Shown here piece by piece: positions 18,154 through 35,466 of a stretch of 64,000 bases of DNA. Source of the stretch: Halarcobacter mediterraneus. Its GTDB lineage: Bacteria; Campylobacterota; Campylobacteria; Campylobacterales; Arcobacteraceae. The DNA is taken from positions 1 to 64,000 of the forward strand of contig NZ_NXIE01000005.1 of assembly GCF_004116625.1 (NCBI RefSeq). The letters run 5' to 3'. How positions within the stretch are numbered: the first letter of the stretch is position 1; the number at the start of each line of letters is the position of its first letter. Below the pieces are notes generated by a model that was not told the DNA's origin, did not search any database, and saw nothing but the letters and a program-made list of their open reading frames with translations. Both the position numbers and the translations under genes were made by a program.

Positions 18154-18229
18154 AGGTCAGTAGCTCCAATGGTAGAGCGCCGGATTCCAAATCCGACGGT
18201 TGGGGGTTCGAGTCCCTCCTGGCCTGCCA
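18154..18229 (+). tRNA. tRNA-Trp(CCA)
   Basis: Acceptor AGGTCAG pairs with CTGGCCT with one T-G wobble. Anticodon loop TTCCAAA gives CCA. The GCCA end is encoded. It lies between rpmG and secE, so it is probably cut out of the tuf-rpmG transcript. A weak AAAAGT/ACTTTT hairpin with T tract follows at 18242-18263. Confidence 0.96.
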
Positions 18230-18296
18230 CTAAATTTTTTTAAAAGTAGTTTCGACTTTTTTTAAAAGAATTTTAAGCTTAATATGGGAGTCGATT

Positions 18297-18479
18297 GTGA
18301 ATAAATTTAAAACTTATTATAAAAATGCTAAAGAAGAACTTTTCAAAGTAATTTTCCCAATAAAAGAACAAATCAGGTCAGCTTATATTTCTGTATTTGT
18401 AGTTGTTACTGTTATATCTTTATTTCTAGCATTAATTGATACAATCATGTCTTTAAGCTTATCAGCTGTAATGAATTAA
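18297..18479 (+). CDS. secE: Preprotein translocase subunit SecE
   Basis: A 60-residue single-span subunit that stabilises SecY in the translocon. An amphipathic start (FKTYYKNAKEELFKVIFP) leads to one membrane helix from about residue 29 to 55. The start is GTG at 18297, with GGAG six nt upstream. The first ATG would remove most of the protein. It precedes nusG by 10 nt. Confidence 0.93.
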   Translation: MNKFKTYYKNAKEELFKVIFPIKEQIRSAYISVFVVVTVISLFLALIDTIMSLSLSAVMN

Positions 18480-18489
18480 GGATATATGA

Positions 18490-19017
18490 ATGGCACAACA
18501 ATGGTATGCAATACAAACTCACTCTGGTAGTGAATTAGCAGTTAAAAGAGCACTTGAAAGACTTGCAGAAGAAATGGCTGATGATAGAATTTCTGAAGTT
18601 TTAGTTCCTACAGAAGATTTAATAGAAGTAAAAAAAGGTAATAAAACGATTGTAGAAAGACCTTTATATCCTGCATATGCTTTTGCTAAAATTGATTTAG
18701 ATACTGCACTTTGGCATAGAATTCAGTCTATGCCAAAAGTTGGAAGGTTCATTGGTGAATCTAAAAAACCTACACCTTTATCAAAAAAAGACATTGATTC
18801 TATTTTAGATAAAGTTCAAAATAGAGCTGCAGCTAAACCTAAGGTTTCTTTTGATGAAGGTGAAACTGTAAGAATTAATGAAGGTCCATTTGCAAACTTT
18901 AATGGTGTAGTTGAAGATTTCGATATGGCATCAGGAATTTTAAAACTTAATGTTTCTATTTTTGGAAGGAATACTCCAGTAGAAATTACTTATACTCAAG
19001 TAGAAAGAGTAGTATAA
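18490..19017 (+). CDS. nusG: Transcription termination/antitermination factor NusG
   Basis: A 175-residue factor that binds RNA polymerase and couples it to Rho or the ribosome. The NGN domain starts QQWYAIQTHSGSE and includes the RPLYPAYAF segment. A linker and a KOW domain with VRINEGPFANFNGVVEDF (about 123-140) follow. The order secE-nusG-rplK is standard. Confidence 0.97.
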   Translation: MAQQWYAIQTHSGSELAVKRALERLAEEMADDRISEVLVPTEDLIEVKKGNKTIVERPLYPAYAFAKIDLDTALWHRIQSMPKVGRFIGESKKPTPLSKKDIDSILDKVQNRAAAKPKVSFDEGETVRINEGPFANFNGVVEDFDMASGILKLNVSIFGRNTPVEITYTQVERVV

Positions 19018-19020
19018 ACA

Positions 19021-19094
19021 AATAATTTATTTTAGGCATTAGGCAATAAAACTTTTGCTTCCTTTGAGTTTTATTCCCTAATGCCTAAATTATT
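19021..19094 (+). promoter_or_regulatory. Very long hairpin between nusG and rplK
   Basis: The inner 13-bp stem (19031-19043 with 19077-19089) is perfect. It is capped by a further 9-bp stem (19045-19053 with 19067-19075) and extended outward by AT pairs (19021-19029 region with 19086-19094). It lies 31 nt before rplK and has no T tract. A double-strand RNase cleavage site, or a leader tied to ribosomal protein control of rplK-rplA, would fit. Confidence 0.6.
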
Positions 19095-19125
19095 ATAAAA
19101 CTATAAAATTTAAAAAGGAATTACG

Positions 19126-19551
19126 ATGGCTAAAAAAGTAGAAGGTTATTTAAAACTTCAAATACCAGCTGGTGCTGCAAATCCATCACCTCCTGTTGGT
19201 CCTGCACTAGGTCAAAGAGGTATCAATATCATGGAATTTTGTAAAGCATTCAATGAAAAAACAAAAGATAAAGGTGGATTTAATATCCCTGTAGAAATCA
19301 CTGTATTTTCTGATAAAAGTTTTACTTTTGTTACTAAAGAACCACCAATGACAGATTTAATTAAAAAAGTTTCTGGAATTAAAAAAGGTTCTGACAACCC
19401 ACTTAAGAATAAAATTGGAAAATTAACAAAAGACCAAGTTCTTGAAATTGTTGATATGAAAATTGCTGACTTAAATACAAACGATAAAGAGCAAGCTGCT
19501 AAAATTGTTGCAGGTTCGGCAAGATCAATGGGGATTGAAGTTGAATTATAA
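19126..19551 (+). CDS. rplK: 50S ribosomal protein L11
   Basis: A 141-residue protein of the GTPase-associated centre that binds 23S rRNA. The start [24 protein letters not shown] is the classic L11 opening with the proline-rich switch. The C-terminal domain ends [13 protein letters not shown]. It precedes rplA by 83 nt, which contain a small 6-bp hairpin (CCACTT/AAGTGG). Confidence 0.98.
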   Translation: MAKKVEGYLKLQIPAGAANPSPPVGPALGQRGINIMEFCKAFNEKTKDKGGFNIPVEITVFSDKSFTFVTKEPPMTDLIKKVSGIKKGSDNPLKNKIGKLTKDQVLEIVDMKIADLNTNDKEQAAKIVAGSARSMGIEVEL

Positions 19552-19634
19552 TTCAACAAAATAGTCTAACCACTTGACTTTAAAATAAGTGGAAGCAAAA
19601 AAATATTTATAAAATTAAAATTGCGGAGAAAAAA

Positions 19635-20336
19635 ATGGCAAAAAAAGTTTCAAAAAGATTTAAAGCATTATCTGAAAAAATTGAAGATAAAAATTATACA
19701 TTAGCTGAAGCTTGTTCTTTAGTTAAGGAATTAAAATCAGCTAAATTTGATGAGTCAGTAGAAGTTGCATTAAACTTAAATGTTGACCCAAGACACGCTG
19801 ACCAAATGATTAGAGGTGCAGTAGTACTTCCAAATGGTACTGGTAAAACTGTAAGAGTAGCAGTATTTGCAAAAGGTGCTAAAGTAGATGAAGCAAAAGC
19901 TGCAGGTGCAGATATTGTTGGAAATGATGATTTAGTTGAAAGTGTTCAAGCTGGAAACATTGATTTTGATGTTTTAATTGCAACACCTGATTGTATGGGA
20001 TTAGTTGGTAAATTAGGTAGAATTTTAGGACCAAAAGGTTTAATGCCTAATCCTAAAACTGGTACAGTTACTATGGATGTAACTAAAGCAGTTAATGATG
20101 CAAAAGGTGGACAAGTAGCATATAGAGTAGATAAAAAAGGTAACATGCAAGCAGCTGTTGGTAAAGTATCTTTCTCTGAAGAAGCTATTAAAGAAAATAT
20201 TGAAGCATTTATTGCAGCAATTAACAAAGCAAAACCTGCTTCAGCAAAAGGTAGATATATAGCTAATGCTGCAGTATCTTTAACAATGTCACCATCTGTT
20301 AAATTAGATACTTTAGAAGTTATGGATATTAAATAA
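19635..20336 (+). CDS. rplA: 50S ribosomal protein L1
   Basis: A 233-residue protein of the L1 stalk, known in other bacteria to repress its own operon by binding the rplK leader. Family landmarks include [39 protein letters not shown] and the C-terminal KGRYI segment. A GCGGAG ribosome site precedes the ATG. Confidence 0.98.
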   Translation: MAKKVSKRFKALSEKIEDKNYTLAEACSLVKELKSAKFDESVEVALNLNVDPRHADQMIRGAVVLPNGTGKTVRVAVFAKGAKVDEAKAAGADIVGNDDLVESVQAGNIDFDVLIATPDCMGLVGKLGRILGPKGLMPNPKTGTVTMDVTKAVNDAKGGQVAYRVDKKGNMQAAVGKVSFSEEAIKENIEAFIAAINKAKPASAKGRYIANAAVSLTMSPSVKLDTLEVMDIK

Positions 20337-20351
20337 GGATTTTCCTTATTT

Positions 20352-20478
20352 AATAACATTCAATAGTAGGGATATGAAATCCTTATGTTTGAGTGTTATT
20401 TCAAAGCACTGATATAAAACTAAAGACAGCTGGTAAGGAACTTCCTTCGTTTCTTGTAAGTCCCGCCTAAGTCGATGT
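20352..20478 (+). promoter_or_regulatory. Ribosomal protein L10 leader of rplJL
   Basis: A 12-bp stem with one wobble (20352-20363 with 20389-20400) encloses an AGGGAT/ATCCTT hairpin. It is followed by the hallmark AAAGACAGCTGGTAAG and CCCGCC stretch of L10 leaders (about 20422-20468). In other bacteria L10 with L7/L12 binds this RNA and represses rplJ. The leader reaches to about 20 nt before the rplJ ATG. Confidence 0.8.
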
Positions 20479-20497
20479 TTTGAAGGGAGGAAACAAA

Positions 20498-20986
20498 ATG
20501 ACTAAAACACAAAAATCAGAAGTTATTGATTTTTTAACAGGAGAATTCAAAGAATCTCAAGCAATTGTTGTATGTGATTATAAAGGTCTTTCTCATAAAG
20601 AGTTAGAAACTTTAAGAAATGATGCAAGAGAAAATGGAACTAAAGTTCAAGTTGCTAAAAACACTTTAGTAACAATTGCAGTTAAAAATGCAGAACTAGG
20701 TGATATTGAGTTAAATGGAACTAATATTTTCTTATGGTCAGAAGACCAAATTTCTGCTTGTAAAGTTGCTGATAAATTTGCATCTGCAAATAAAGAAAAG
20801 TTTGAAATTAAGTCTGGTATTATTGAAGGTCAAATTGCTGATCTTGCAACTGTTAATGCATTTGCTAAATTACCATCTAGAGAAGAACTTCTTGGTATGC
20901 TTGCTGCTACTTGGATGGCTCCAGTTACTAACTTTACAATTGGGCTTGATGCTCTTAGAAAGAAAAAAGAAGAAGAGGCTGCTTAA
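20498..20986 (+). CDS. rplJ: 50S ribosomal protein L10
   Basis: A 162-residue base of the L7/L12 stalk. The start is the ATG at 20498, giving MTKTQKSEVIDFLTGEF, with GGGAGGA directly upstream. The in-frame TTG at 20480 would translate the ribosome site itself. The conserved VVCDYKGLSHKELETLR and QVAKNTLV segments fit L10. The C-terminal helix ends in a KKKEEEEAA tail that binds L7/L12. Confidence 0.97.
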   Translation: MTKTQKSEVIDFLTGEFKESQAIVVCDYKGLSHKELETLRNDARENGTKVQVAKNTLVTIAVKNAELGDIELNGTNIFLWSEDQISACKVADKFASANKEKFEIKSGIIEGQIADLATVNAFAKLPSREELLGMLAATWMAPVTNFTIGLDALRKKKEEEAA

Positions 20987-21039
20987 TAAATTAAGCAATT
21001 AAATAAAATATTAAAATAAAAATTTAGAGGAAATATAAA

Positions 21040-21414
21040 ATGGCAATTTCTAAAGAAGACGTATTAGAGTATATCTCTGGTTTATCTGTATTAGAGTTAT
21101 CTGAATTAGTTAAAGAATTCGAAGAAAAATTTGGTGTATCTGCACAACCTGTAGCTGTAGCTGGTGCTGTAGCTGGTGGAGCTGCTGAAGCTGCTGAAGA
21201 GCAAACTGAATTTAATGTAGTATTAGCAGATGCTGGTGCTAAGAAAATTAATGTTATTAAAGTTATTAGAGCATTAACTGGTCTTGGATTAAAAGAAGCT
21301 AAAGCTATGGCTGAAGAAGCTGGTGCTGTAGTTAAAGAAGGTGTTTCTAAAGAAGACGCTGAAGCTGCAAAAGCTGAATTAGAAGGTGCTGGAGCATCTG
21401 TAGAATTAAAATAA
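21040..21414 (+). CDS. rplL: 50S ribosomal protein L7/L12
   Basis: A 124-residue stalk protein. The N-terminal dimerisation domain ([20 protein letters not shown]) is joined through a flexible Ala/Gly-rich hinge (about 40-58) to a factor-binding domain with [21 protein letters not shown]. Strong codon bias. A GAGGAAA site precedes the ATG. Confidence 0.98.
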   Translation: MAISKEDVLEYISGLSVLELSELVKEFEEKFGVSAQPVAVAGAVAGGAAEAAEEQTEFNVVLADAGAKKINVIKVIRALTGLGLKEAKAMAEEAGAVVKEGVSKEDAEAAKAELEGAGASVELK

Positions 21415-21439
21415 TTACTCGATAGTAATTTTTTACCTG

Positions 21440-21532
21440 TATACAAGGCAATATGCCTTGTATAAGATTAGCATCTTTGAGGGCTAAGGTTAGAATTTTA
21501 AGCAAATTTTAACCCTATCCTTTAAGGATGCT
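21440..21532 (+). promoter_or_regulatory. Two hairpins between rplL and rpoB
   Basis: First, a perfect 11-bp stem with a 3-nt loop (21440-21450 with 21454-21464). Second, a long imperfect hairpin closed by AGCATC/GATGCT (21470-21475 with 21527-21532), with an inner GGTTAGAATTT/AAATTTTAACC pairing. Neither has a good T tract. The enteric rplL-rpoB gap holds an attenuator followed by an RNase III site, and this arrangement resembles it in position and order. Confidence 0.6.
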
Positions 21533-21563
21533 TTTGCGCTTTATAAACAAAGCTAAAAAGTAA

Positions 21564-30261
<8,698 letters not shown>

Positions 30262-30262
30262 G

Positions 30263-30289
30263 CATTAGGGGTATCCCTAATGTTATTTT
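30263..30289 (+). terminator. Terminator of the rpoBC operon
   Basis: Perfect 8-bp stem (30263-30270 with 30275-30282), GTAT loop, then TTATTTT. It starts one base after the rpoC stop. Confidence 0.8.
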
Positions 30290-30292
30290 AAA

Positions 30293-30682
30293 ATGGAAAT
30301 AATCTCTTTTTTTCTAATCTTTGTAGCCATTGAACTTTTTGAGTCAAATTGGCAAAAATCTGATACTCTTCATGGAATGCTTCAAAATAATTATAGCATT
30401 TATAGACAAAGCATATTTTTATTTTTTTTATTAAATCCTAGTTTTATATATTCAATATTTCTAGTAATCTTTTTAAATAATACGTCTTTTTTATTATTAA
30501 GTATAGTAGGAATAAAATTTCTAGATATATCTTTAAAACTCAATATTATGTCAAAAATAACAGAAGGCACACCATTAGAGGAAATAATACCTAATATTCA
30601 AGTAAGTAAACTATTTAGATACCTTAATGTAATTATTTATCCTTTAACTTTCATACTTTCAGAAAACTATTTTAATCTATAA
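30293..30682 (+). CDS. Small hydrophobic membrane protein of unknown function
   Basis: A 129-residue protein with about four hydrophobic stretches (near 1-14, 40-60, 62-80 and 108-124) and a short polar loop with LEEIIPNIQVSK. I do not recognise the family. The ATG lies 4 nt after the rpoBC terminator and lacks a Shine-Dalgarno element, so expression would depend on read-through or an internal start. The FESNWQKSDTLHGML segment is the most distinctive. Coding is supported by an open frame with normal composition. Confidence 0.6.
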   Translation: MEIISFFLIFVAIELFESNWQKSDTLHGMLQNNYSIYRQSIFLFFLLNPSFIYSIFLVIFLNNTSFLLLSIVGIKFLDISLKLNIMSKITEGTPLEEIIPNIQVSKLFRYLNVIIYPLTFILSENYFNL

Positions 30683-30721
30683 CAAATACTCTTTTTTAAT
30701 AATTTAGTAATTATAAAATGC

Positions 30722-30727
30722 TATACT
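30722..30727 (+). promoter_or_regulatory. -10 box for the YciI-family gene
   Basis: TATACT 23 nt upstream of the ATG, followed by an AAAGGGG ribosome site 4-6 nt before the start. Confidence 0.55.
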
Positions 30728-30750
30728 AATAAAAATGTAAAGGGGTTAAG

Positions 30751-31035
30751 ATGCAATATTTAGTAATTGCCTATGATAATGAGGGAGCTTTAGAAAAAAG
30801 ACTTGAAGTACGTGATGCTCATGTTGAAGGTACTAAAAAATTAATGAATGAAGGTAAAATAATTAATGCAGGTGCATTAATTGAAGAAGAACAGATGGTT
30901 GGTTCAACTTTATTAGTAGATTTTGCAAATGATGATGAAATAAATGATTGGTTATCAAATGAACCTTATGTTCAAAATAATGTATGGAATATGGAAGAAT
31001 TCCAAATCGTTCCTGTGAAGCTTTTAACAAAATAA
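30751..31035 (+). CDS. YciI-family protein
   Basis: A 94-residue ferredoxin-like fold protein. The start QYLVIAYDNEGALEKRLEVRDAHVEGTKKLMNEGKI fits YciI, with the conserved His and Asp in RDAHVEG. A GSTLLVDFANDDEINDWLSNEPYV segment follows. Family members are small cytoplasmic proteins of mostly unknown role; some act on muconolactone-like or chlorinated compounds. It has its own promoter and no clear operon partner. No substrate can be inferred. Confidence 0.85.
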   Translation: MQYLVIAYDNEGALEKRLEVRDAHVEGTKKLMNEGKIINAGALIEEEQMVGSTLLVDFANDDEINDWLSNEPYVQNNVWNMEEFQIVPVKLLTK

Positions 31036-31071
31036 CTATAAAATTTAAGATAATATTTTTTAGTATTTTTA

Positions 31072-31710
31072 ATGCTTAGTTTAGTTTTTTTAGCAAAAGT
31101 TTGTTATATAATTTTAATGGTATTTAGTCTTTTTTGTTTATATATTAAATATTATTTTAACAAAGATTTTGCTAAATATTTTTTTCTTTCTTCTTTGAGT
31201 TTTTTAATAGGACTTGCATTAATCAATTTAAGATATACAATTTCTGATTTTTATTCAATAGTCATTGCTAATACAATCCTTGTCTCAGGTCAAATATATT
31301 TATATATTGCGGTATTGAAACTTTTAGGTTATAAAGCTTATTGGAAAAACCAATATTTTATTCCTATAGGAGTTATCTTTATAGGGTACATACTTTTTAC
31401 CTATGTATATTTCAATCTTCCCATGAGAATATTTATTTTCTCAGTCTTTTTTATGATATCTGATGGTTTGATAGCACTAATATTTTGGAAGATAAGGAAT
31501 AAAAAAGAAATAGCAAATAAAATAAGTAGTCTAATGTTTTTTATTGGTTTTGTAATATTTCTTATTACTGCAATTAATTCATTTATTGTAGATTTAAATG
31601 TTAATTATTTATCAAACAATTATTTTTTTATGTTTTTACCTTATTTATATTTAGTTTTGTTTTTTTTGTGGATGATGTATCTATTATATTGTTATAGTAA
31701 AAAGGCATAA
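31072..31710 (+). CDS. Seven-helix membrane protein, possibly sensory
   Basis: A 212-residue protein with about seven hydrophobic helices and almost no soluble domain, ending CYSKKA. The layout resembles the membrane part found at the N-terminus of some Arcobacter-group GGDEF and kinase proteins, but no output domain follows. It ends 1 nt before the double binding-domain kinase, so the two are likely cotranscribed and may work together. The start lacks a ribosome site. The family is unrecognised. Confidence 0.65.
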   Translation: MLSLVFLAKVCYIILMVFSLFCLYIKYYFNKDFAKYFFLSSLSFLIGLALINLRYTISDFYSIVIANTILVSGQIYLYIAVLKLLGYKAYWKNQYFIPIGVIFIGYILFTYVYFNLPMRIFIFSVFFMISDGLIALIFWKIRNKKEIANKISSLMFFIGFVIFLITAINSFIVDLNVNYLSNNYFFMFLPYLYLVLFFLWMMYLLYCYSKKA

Positions 31711-31711
31711 A

Positions 31712-34672
31712 TTGAAATATTTATTTTTATTGTTATTCTTATTTTCTTTTTTATATCCTCAAAAATTAGAAAAAGTAAAGTTACAATTACAATGGAAACA
31801 TCAATTTGAATTTCCAGGTTTTTATGCAGCAAAAGAAAAAGGTTTTTATAAAAAAGCTGGATTTGATGTTGAATTCATAGAATTTGATGAAAATATGAAT
31901 ATTGTAGAAGAAGTGTTATCTGGAAATGCTGATTTTGGATTATCTTTTTCTTCTATTATAATTGATTATATTCAAGGAGATCCAATTATAATGCTTGCTA
32001 ATTTTTTTAAACAGTCTCCTTTAGTTTTGGCAACACAAAAAAATATTAAGCTACCTTCAGATTTAAAAAATAAAAAGATTATGGGACTTTTAGATAGTTC
32101 ACATAAAAGAACAGTTTTAACTATGCTAAATAAATTTGATATAAATATAAATGATTTTATACATTATCCTCGTGAATTTTCTGTAAATGCCTTTGTAGAT
32201 AAAAAAGTAGATGCAATTAGTATTTTTACAACTAATGAAATTTATGAATTAAATAAATTAGGAGTGAAATATAATATATTAGACCCAGCAGTATTTGGTT
32301 CAAAATTTTATGATTTAAACTTATTTACAAAAAAAGATAATGCAGAATATAATAGAAAAAAAGTTAAGGCTTTTAAGGATGCTTCAATAAAAGGATGGAA
32401 GTATGCCTTAGAGAATAAAGAAGAACTAGTTGATATTATTTTACAAAAATATAATACTCAAAATAAAACAAAAGAAGCACTTTTATTTGAGTCAAAACAA
32501 ATAGAAGATTTAATGTTGACAAAAGTTTACTCTATTGGAAGTATAGATTTAAATCAGTTAAATTTTATCGCAGATACTTTTACTCAATCTCAATTAATTG
32601 AAAAACTGCCAAAAAAGAGATTAGAAAAATTTATTTTTGAAGATAATATACAAGCTTTATACTTGACTGATAAACAAAAAGAGTACTTGAATTATAAGAA
32701 AAAGATTAAAATGTGTGTAGATCCTAATTGGATGCCACTTGATGGTATAAAAGAAGGTAAGCATATGGGAATAGCAGCAGATTTTATGAAAAATATCTCT
32801 AATAAAATTAAAATACCTATTAAACTTGTAATCACTGATTCTTGGAAGGAATCTCTTATAAAGGTGAAAAAAAGAGATTGCGATATATTAGCTTTATCTC
32901 AGAAAACACCAAGTAGAACTAAATATTTAAACTTTACAAGCCCATATTTAAAAACACCACTTGTTTTAGCAACAAAAAAAGGAAAATCATTTATTAATGA
33001 TATAAAAAAGATTAATAATAAAAAAATTGCAATTGTTGGAAATTATTCTATGTATGAAATCTTAAAGAATAAATATCCAGATATGAATTTAATTCAGGTT
33101 CAATCTGTAGAAGAAGGATTAAAAAAAGTACAACAAGAAAAATTTTTTGGTTTATTGGATAATTCAATAGTAATAAATAATGAAATACAAAAATACCATT
33201 TAAAAGATATAGCCATTACAGGTCAATTTCAAGAGTCTTTTAATCTAAGTATTGCTTCAAGAAATGATGAAATATTATTAAATGAAATATTAGAAAAAAC
33301 ACTAAATTCTATAGATTCTATAACAAGGGAAAAAATCTTTTATAAATGGAATAATCTTGAATATGATATAACCATTGATTATAATCTAATTGCTCAGATA
33401 CTATTTATCTCAATTGTTATTTTAGCACTTATTTTATATTGGAATTTAAAATTAAAAGAAGAAATAAAAAAAAGGAAAAAAATAGAAAGAGATTTAAAAG
33501 AGAGTGAACAAAAGTTTAAATTACTATTCAATAAGGTACCAATTTTTCTAAATTCCTTTGATTCCGATGGTAAGATTACATTATGGAATGAAGAATGTAG
33601 TAAAGTATTTGGCTGGCAGTTTGATGAATTAAAAAATTATTCAAATCCTTTAGAGTTATTTTATCCTGATAAAGTTTTATTAAATAGAGTAAAAAACTCT
33701 TTTAAAGATTTGGATAGTATTTTGTTTAAAGAGTGGACTCCTCAAACAAAAGAAGGGAAAAAGTTAGTAACTAAATGGGCTAATATCCCTTTGCATAATG
33801 GCGAAGTGATAAATGTAGGATATGATATAACTCAGCAACGAGAATATGAAATAGAATTAAGAAAGAAAAATAGTGAATTAAAAAAAGCACATAATAGATA
33901 TAAAGAGTTAAACAGTGAATTAGAAGATAAAATCAAAGCAGAAATCCAAGAAAATACAAAACATCAAGTAACAATTATGGAACAAAGTAAATTAGCTCAA
34001 ATGGGTGAAATGATAGAAAATATTGCACATCAGTGGAGACAACCTCTTGCTGAAATTAATTCTACTGTTTTGTTATTAGATGCTACATTATCAAATAAAA
34101 AAGTTTTAGATAGCGAAATAGAAGAAAAGCTTTTAGAAATAGAAAACCTGACAAAGTATATGTCTAATACAATAAATGATTTCAAGAATTTTTTTGACCC
34201 AAATAAAGAAAGAGAAGAGTTTAACATATATGAAAATATTCAAAAAACTTTAAAAATATTAAATAGAAGATTGTCCTATTATAAAATTGAAGTTGAAATA
34301 AAAGTTGATAGAAATATTTCTTTAAATGCATATCCAGATGAATTAAATCAGGTTTTATTAGTATTATTAAATAATTCAATTGATGCTTTTAGTGAAAAAA
34401 AAGTGCCATTACCTTTAATAGAAATATTTTTAAGAGATACTAAAAAAGCTTTAATTTTATACATTAAAGATAATGCTTATGGAATTAATAATAAAATAAT
34501 TGATAAAATATTTGAGCCATATTTTACAACAAAACATAAATCACAAGGAACAGGTTTAGGTCTTTATATTTCTAAAATGATTATAGAAAAAGGTTTTAAT
34601 GGACGTATCTCTGTAAAAAATGAAGATGAAGGTGTTTGTTTTATTTTGGAATTACCAAAGGGAGAATCTTAA
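31712..34672 (+). CDS. Sensor histidine kinase with two periplasmic substrate-binding domains
   Basis: A 986-residue sensor kinase. A signal peptide (1-16) precedes an NMT1/THI5-like binding domain starting QLQWKHQFEFPGFYAAKEKGFYKKAG (about 20-300). A second, SBP_bac_3-like domain (about 328-548, KIKMCVDPNWMPLDG) follows. One membrane helix (about 558-578), a PAS domain (595-705), a coiled coil and a kinase core with the H-box AHQWRQPL complete it. The phospho-acceptor is His773, and the ATP-binding DNAYGI and GTGLGLYISK segments are intact. The start is TTG at 31712 with an upstream AAAGG. It overlaps the response regulator by 1 nt. The ligand is unknown. The NMT1 class binds thiamine-precursor, sulfonate or nitrate-like compounds. 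Confidence 0.88.
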   Translation: MKYLFLLLFLFSFLYPQKLEKVKLQLQWKHQFEFPGFYAAKEKGFYKKAGFDVEFIEFDENMNIVEEVLSGNADFGLSFSSIIIDYIQGDPIIMLANFFKQSPLVLATQKNIKLPSDLKNKKIMGLLDSSHKRTVLTMLNKFDININDFIHYPREFSVNAFVDKKVDAISIFTTNEIYELNKLGVKYNILDPAVFGSKFYDLNLFTKKDNAEYNRKKVKAFKDASIKGWKYALENKEELVDIILQKYNTQNKTKEALLFESKQIEDLMLTKVYSIGSIDLNQLNFIADTFTQSQLIEKLPKKRLEKFIFEDNIQALYLTDKQKEYLNYKKKIKMCVDPNWMPLDGIKEGKHMGIAADFMKNISNKIKIPIKLVITDSWKESLIKVKKRDCDILALSQKTPSRTKYLNFTSPYLKTPLVLATKKGKSFINDIKKINNKKIAIVGNYSMYEILKNKYPDMNLIQVQSVEEGLKKVQQEKFFGLLDNSIVINNEIQKYHLKDIAITGQFQESFNLSIASRNDEILLNEILEKTLNSIDSITREKIFYKWNNLEYDITIDYNLIAQILFISIVILALILYWNLKLKEEIKKRKKIERDLKESEQKFKLLFNKVPIFLNSFDSDGKITLWNEECSKVFGWQFDELKNYSNPLELFYPDKVLLNRVKNSFKDLDSILFKEWTPQTKEGKKLVTKWANIPLHNGEVINVGYDITQQREYEIELRKKNSELKKAHNRYKELNSELEDKIKAEIQENTKHQVTIMEQSKLAQMGEMIENIAHQWRQPLAEINSTVLLLDATLSNKKVLDSEIEEKLLEIENLTKYMSNTINDFKNFFDPNKEREEFNIYENIQKTLKILNRRLSYYKIEVEIKVDRNISLNAYPDELNQVLLVLLNNSIDAFSEKKVPLPLIEIFLRDTKKALILYIKDNAYGINNKIIDKIFEPYFTTKHKSQGTGLGLYISKMIIEKGFNGRISVKNEDEGVCFILELPKGES

Positions 34673-35367
34673 TGAGTGAGAGTCAAATATATCCATATAA
34701 GGTCTTATTTGTTGAAGATGAAGAACTTTTAAGAAAAAACTATACAAGTTATTTAAAAATGCTTTTTTCAGAAGTTTATGAGGCAAAAGATGGAGAGGAA
34801 GCTCTTTTTTTATATAAAGAAAAAAAACCTGATATATTGATTGTTGATATTCATATACCAAAGATTAATGGTTTAGAATTATTAGAAATTATTAGAAAAG
34901 AAGATATTAGTACAAAAGCAATAGTTTTTACTGCACACATAAATACAGAATTTTTACTTAAAGCAACTTCCTTAAAACTAGTAAAATACTTAAAAAAACC
35001 AGTAAGTAGAAAAGATTTAAAAAACGCTTTATTCTTAGCTATTAACGAGATATCTAATTATGAAATAGTACCCATTGCAACTATAAATTTAGAGGAAGGA
35101 TATAGTTGGAATGTTCAATTAAAAGAATTGAAGAAATTCAATAAATCTATAGATTTAACAAATAAAGAAAGACTTTTTTTAGATTTATTATTTTCTCATA
35201 GAAATAAAGTATTTTCATATAATGAAATTTTTTATCATGTGTGGGAAGATTATAATGAAGAAGGCAGTTTTAATGGTCTTAAAAACCTTATTCGTCGTTT
35301 AAGAAAGAAATTACCAAAAGATTTAATTCAAAATATTTTTAATGAAGGTTACAAAATAAAAATTTAA
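34672..35367 (+). CDS. OmpR-family response regulator
   Basis: A 231-residue regulator with a receiver domain (acid pair EDEE, phospho-Asp at residue 59 in IVDIHIPK, Lys in KKPVS) and a winged-helix DNA-binding domain (LTNKERLFLDLLF to RRLRKKLPKD). I start at 34672, where ATG overlaps the kinase stop (TAATG) and GGGAG lies upstream. The longer frame from 34636 would duplicate kinase sequence. It is the cognate partner of the preceding kinase by position. An 11-nt-period direct repeat at 35402-35420, just downstream, is a candidate site for it. Confidence 0.92.
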   Translation: MSESQIYPYKVLFVEDEELLRKNYTSYLKMLFSEVYEAKDGEEALFLYKEKKPDILIVDIHIPKINGLELLEIIRKEDISTKAIVFTAHINTEFLLKATSLKLVKYLKKPVSRKDLKNALFLAINEISNYEIVPIATINLEEGYSWNVQLKELKKFNKSIDLTNKERLFLDLLFSHRNKVFSYNEIFYHVWEDYNEEGSFNGLKNLIRRLRKKLPKDLIQNIFNEGYKIKI

Positions 35368-35401
35368 TAAATTATTAATTTTTTAATAGTTTATTGTTTT
35401 T

Positions 35402-35434
35402 TGATACTTTTGTGATACTTCTTGTTTATACAAT
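35402..35434 (+). promoter_or_regulatory. Candidate response-regulator operator and promoter of the TolC-OmpA gene
   Basis: The octamer TGATACTT occurs at 35402-35409 and 35413-35420, an 11-nt period. A TACAAT -10 follows at 35429-35434, 8 nt after the second copy. Tandem half-sites one helical turn apart upstream of the -10 are typical of OmpR-family activators. The regulator gene ends 34 nt earlier. Confidence 0.5.
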
Positions 35435-35466
35435 TCTTCAAATTAACTTATTTTAGGAAGTGTAAA

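Noticed and set aside
20480-20497. TTG start for L10 giving MKGGNK before MTKTQ
   Set aside because: These codons are the ribosome-binding site of rplJ.
21024-21446. Minus-strand frame over rplL
   Set aside because: Ala/Ser-rich antisense shadow of a highly biased gene.
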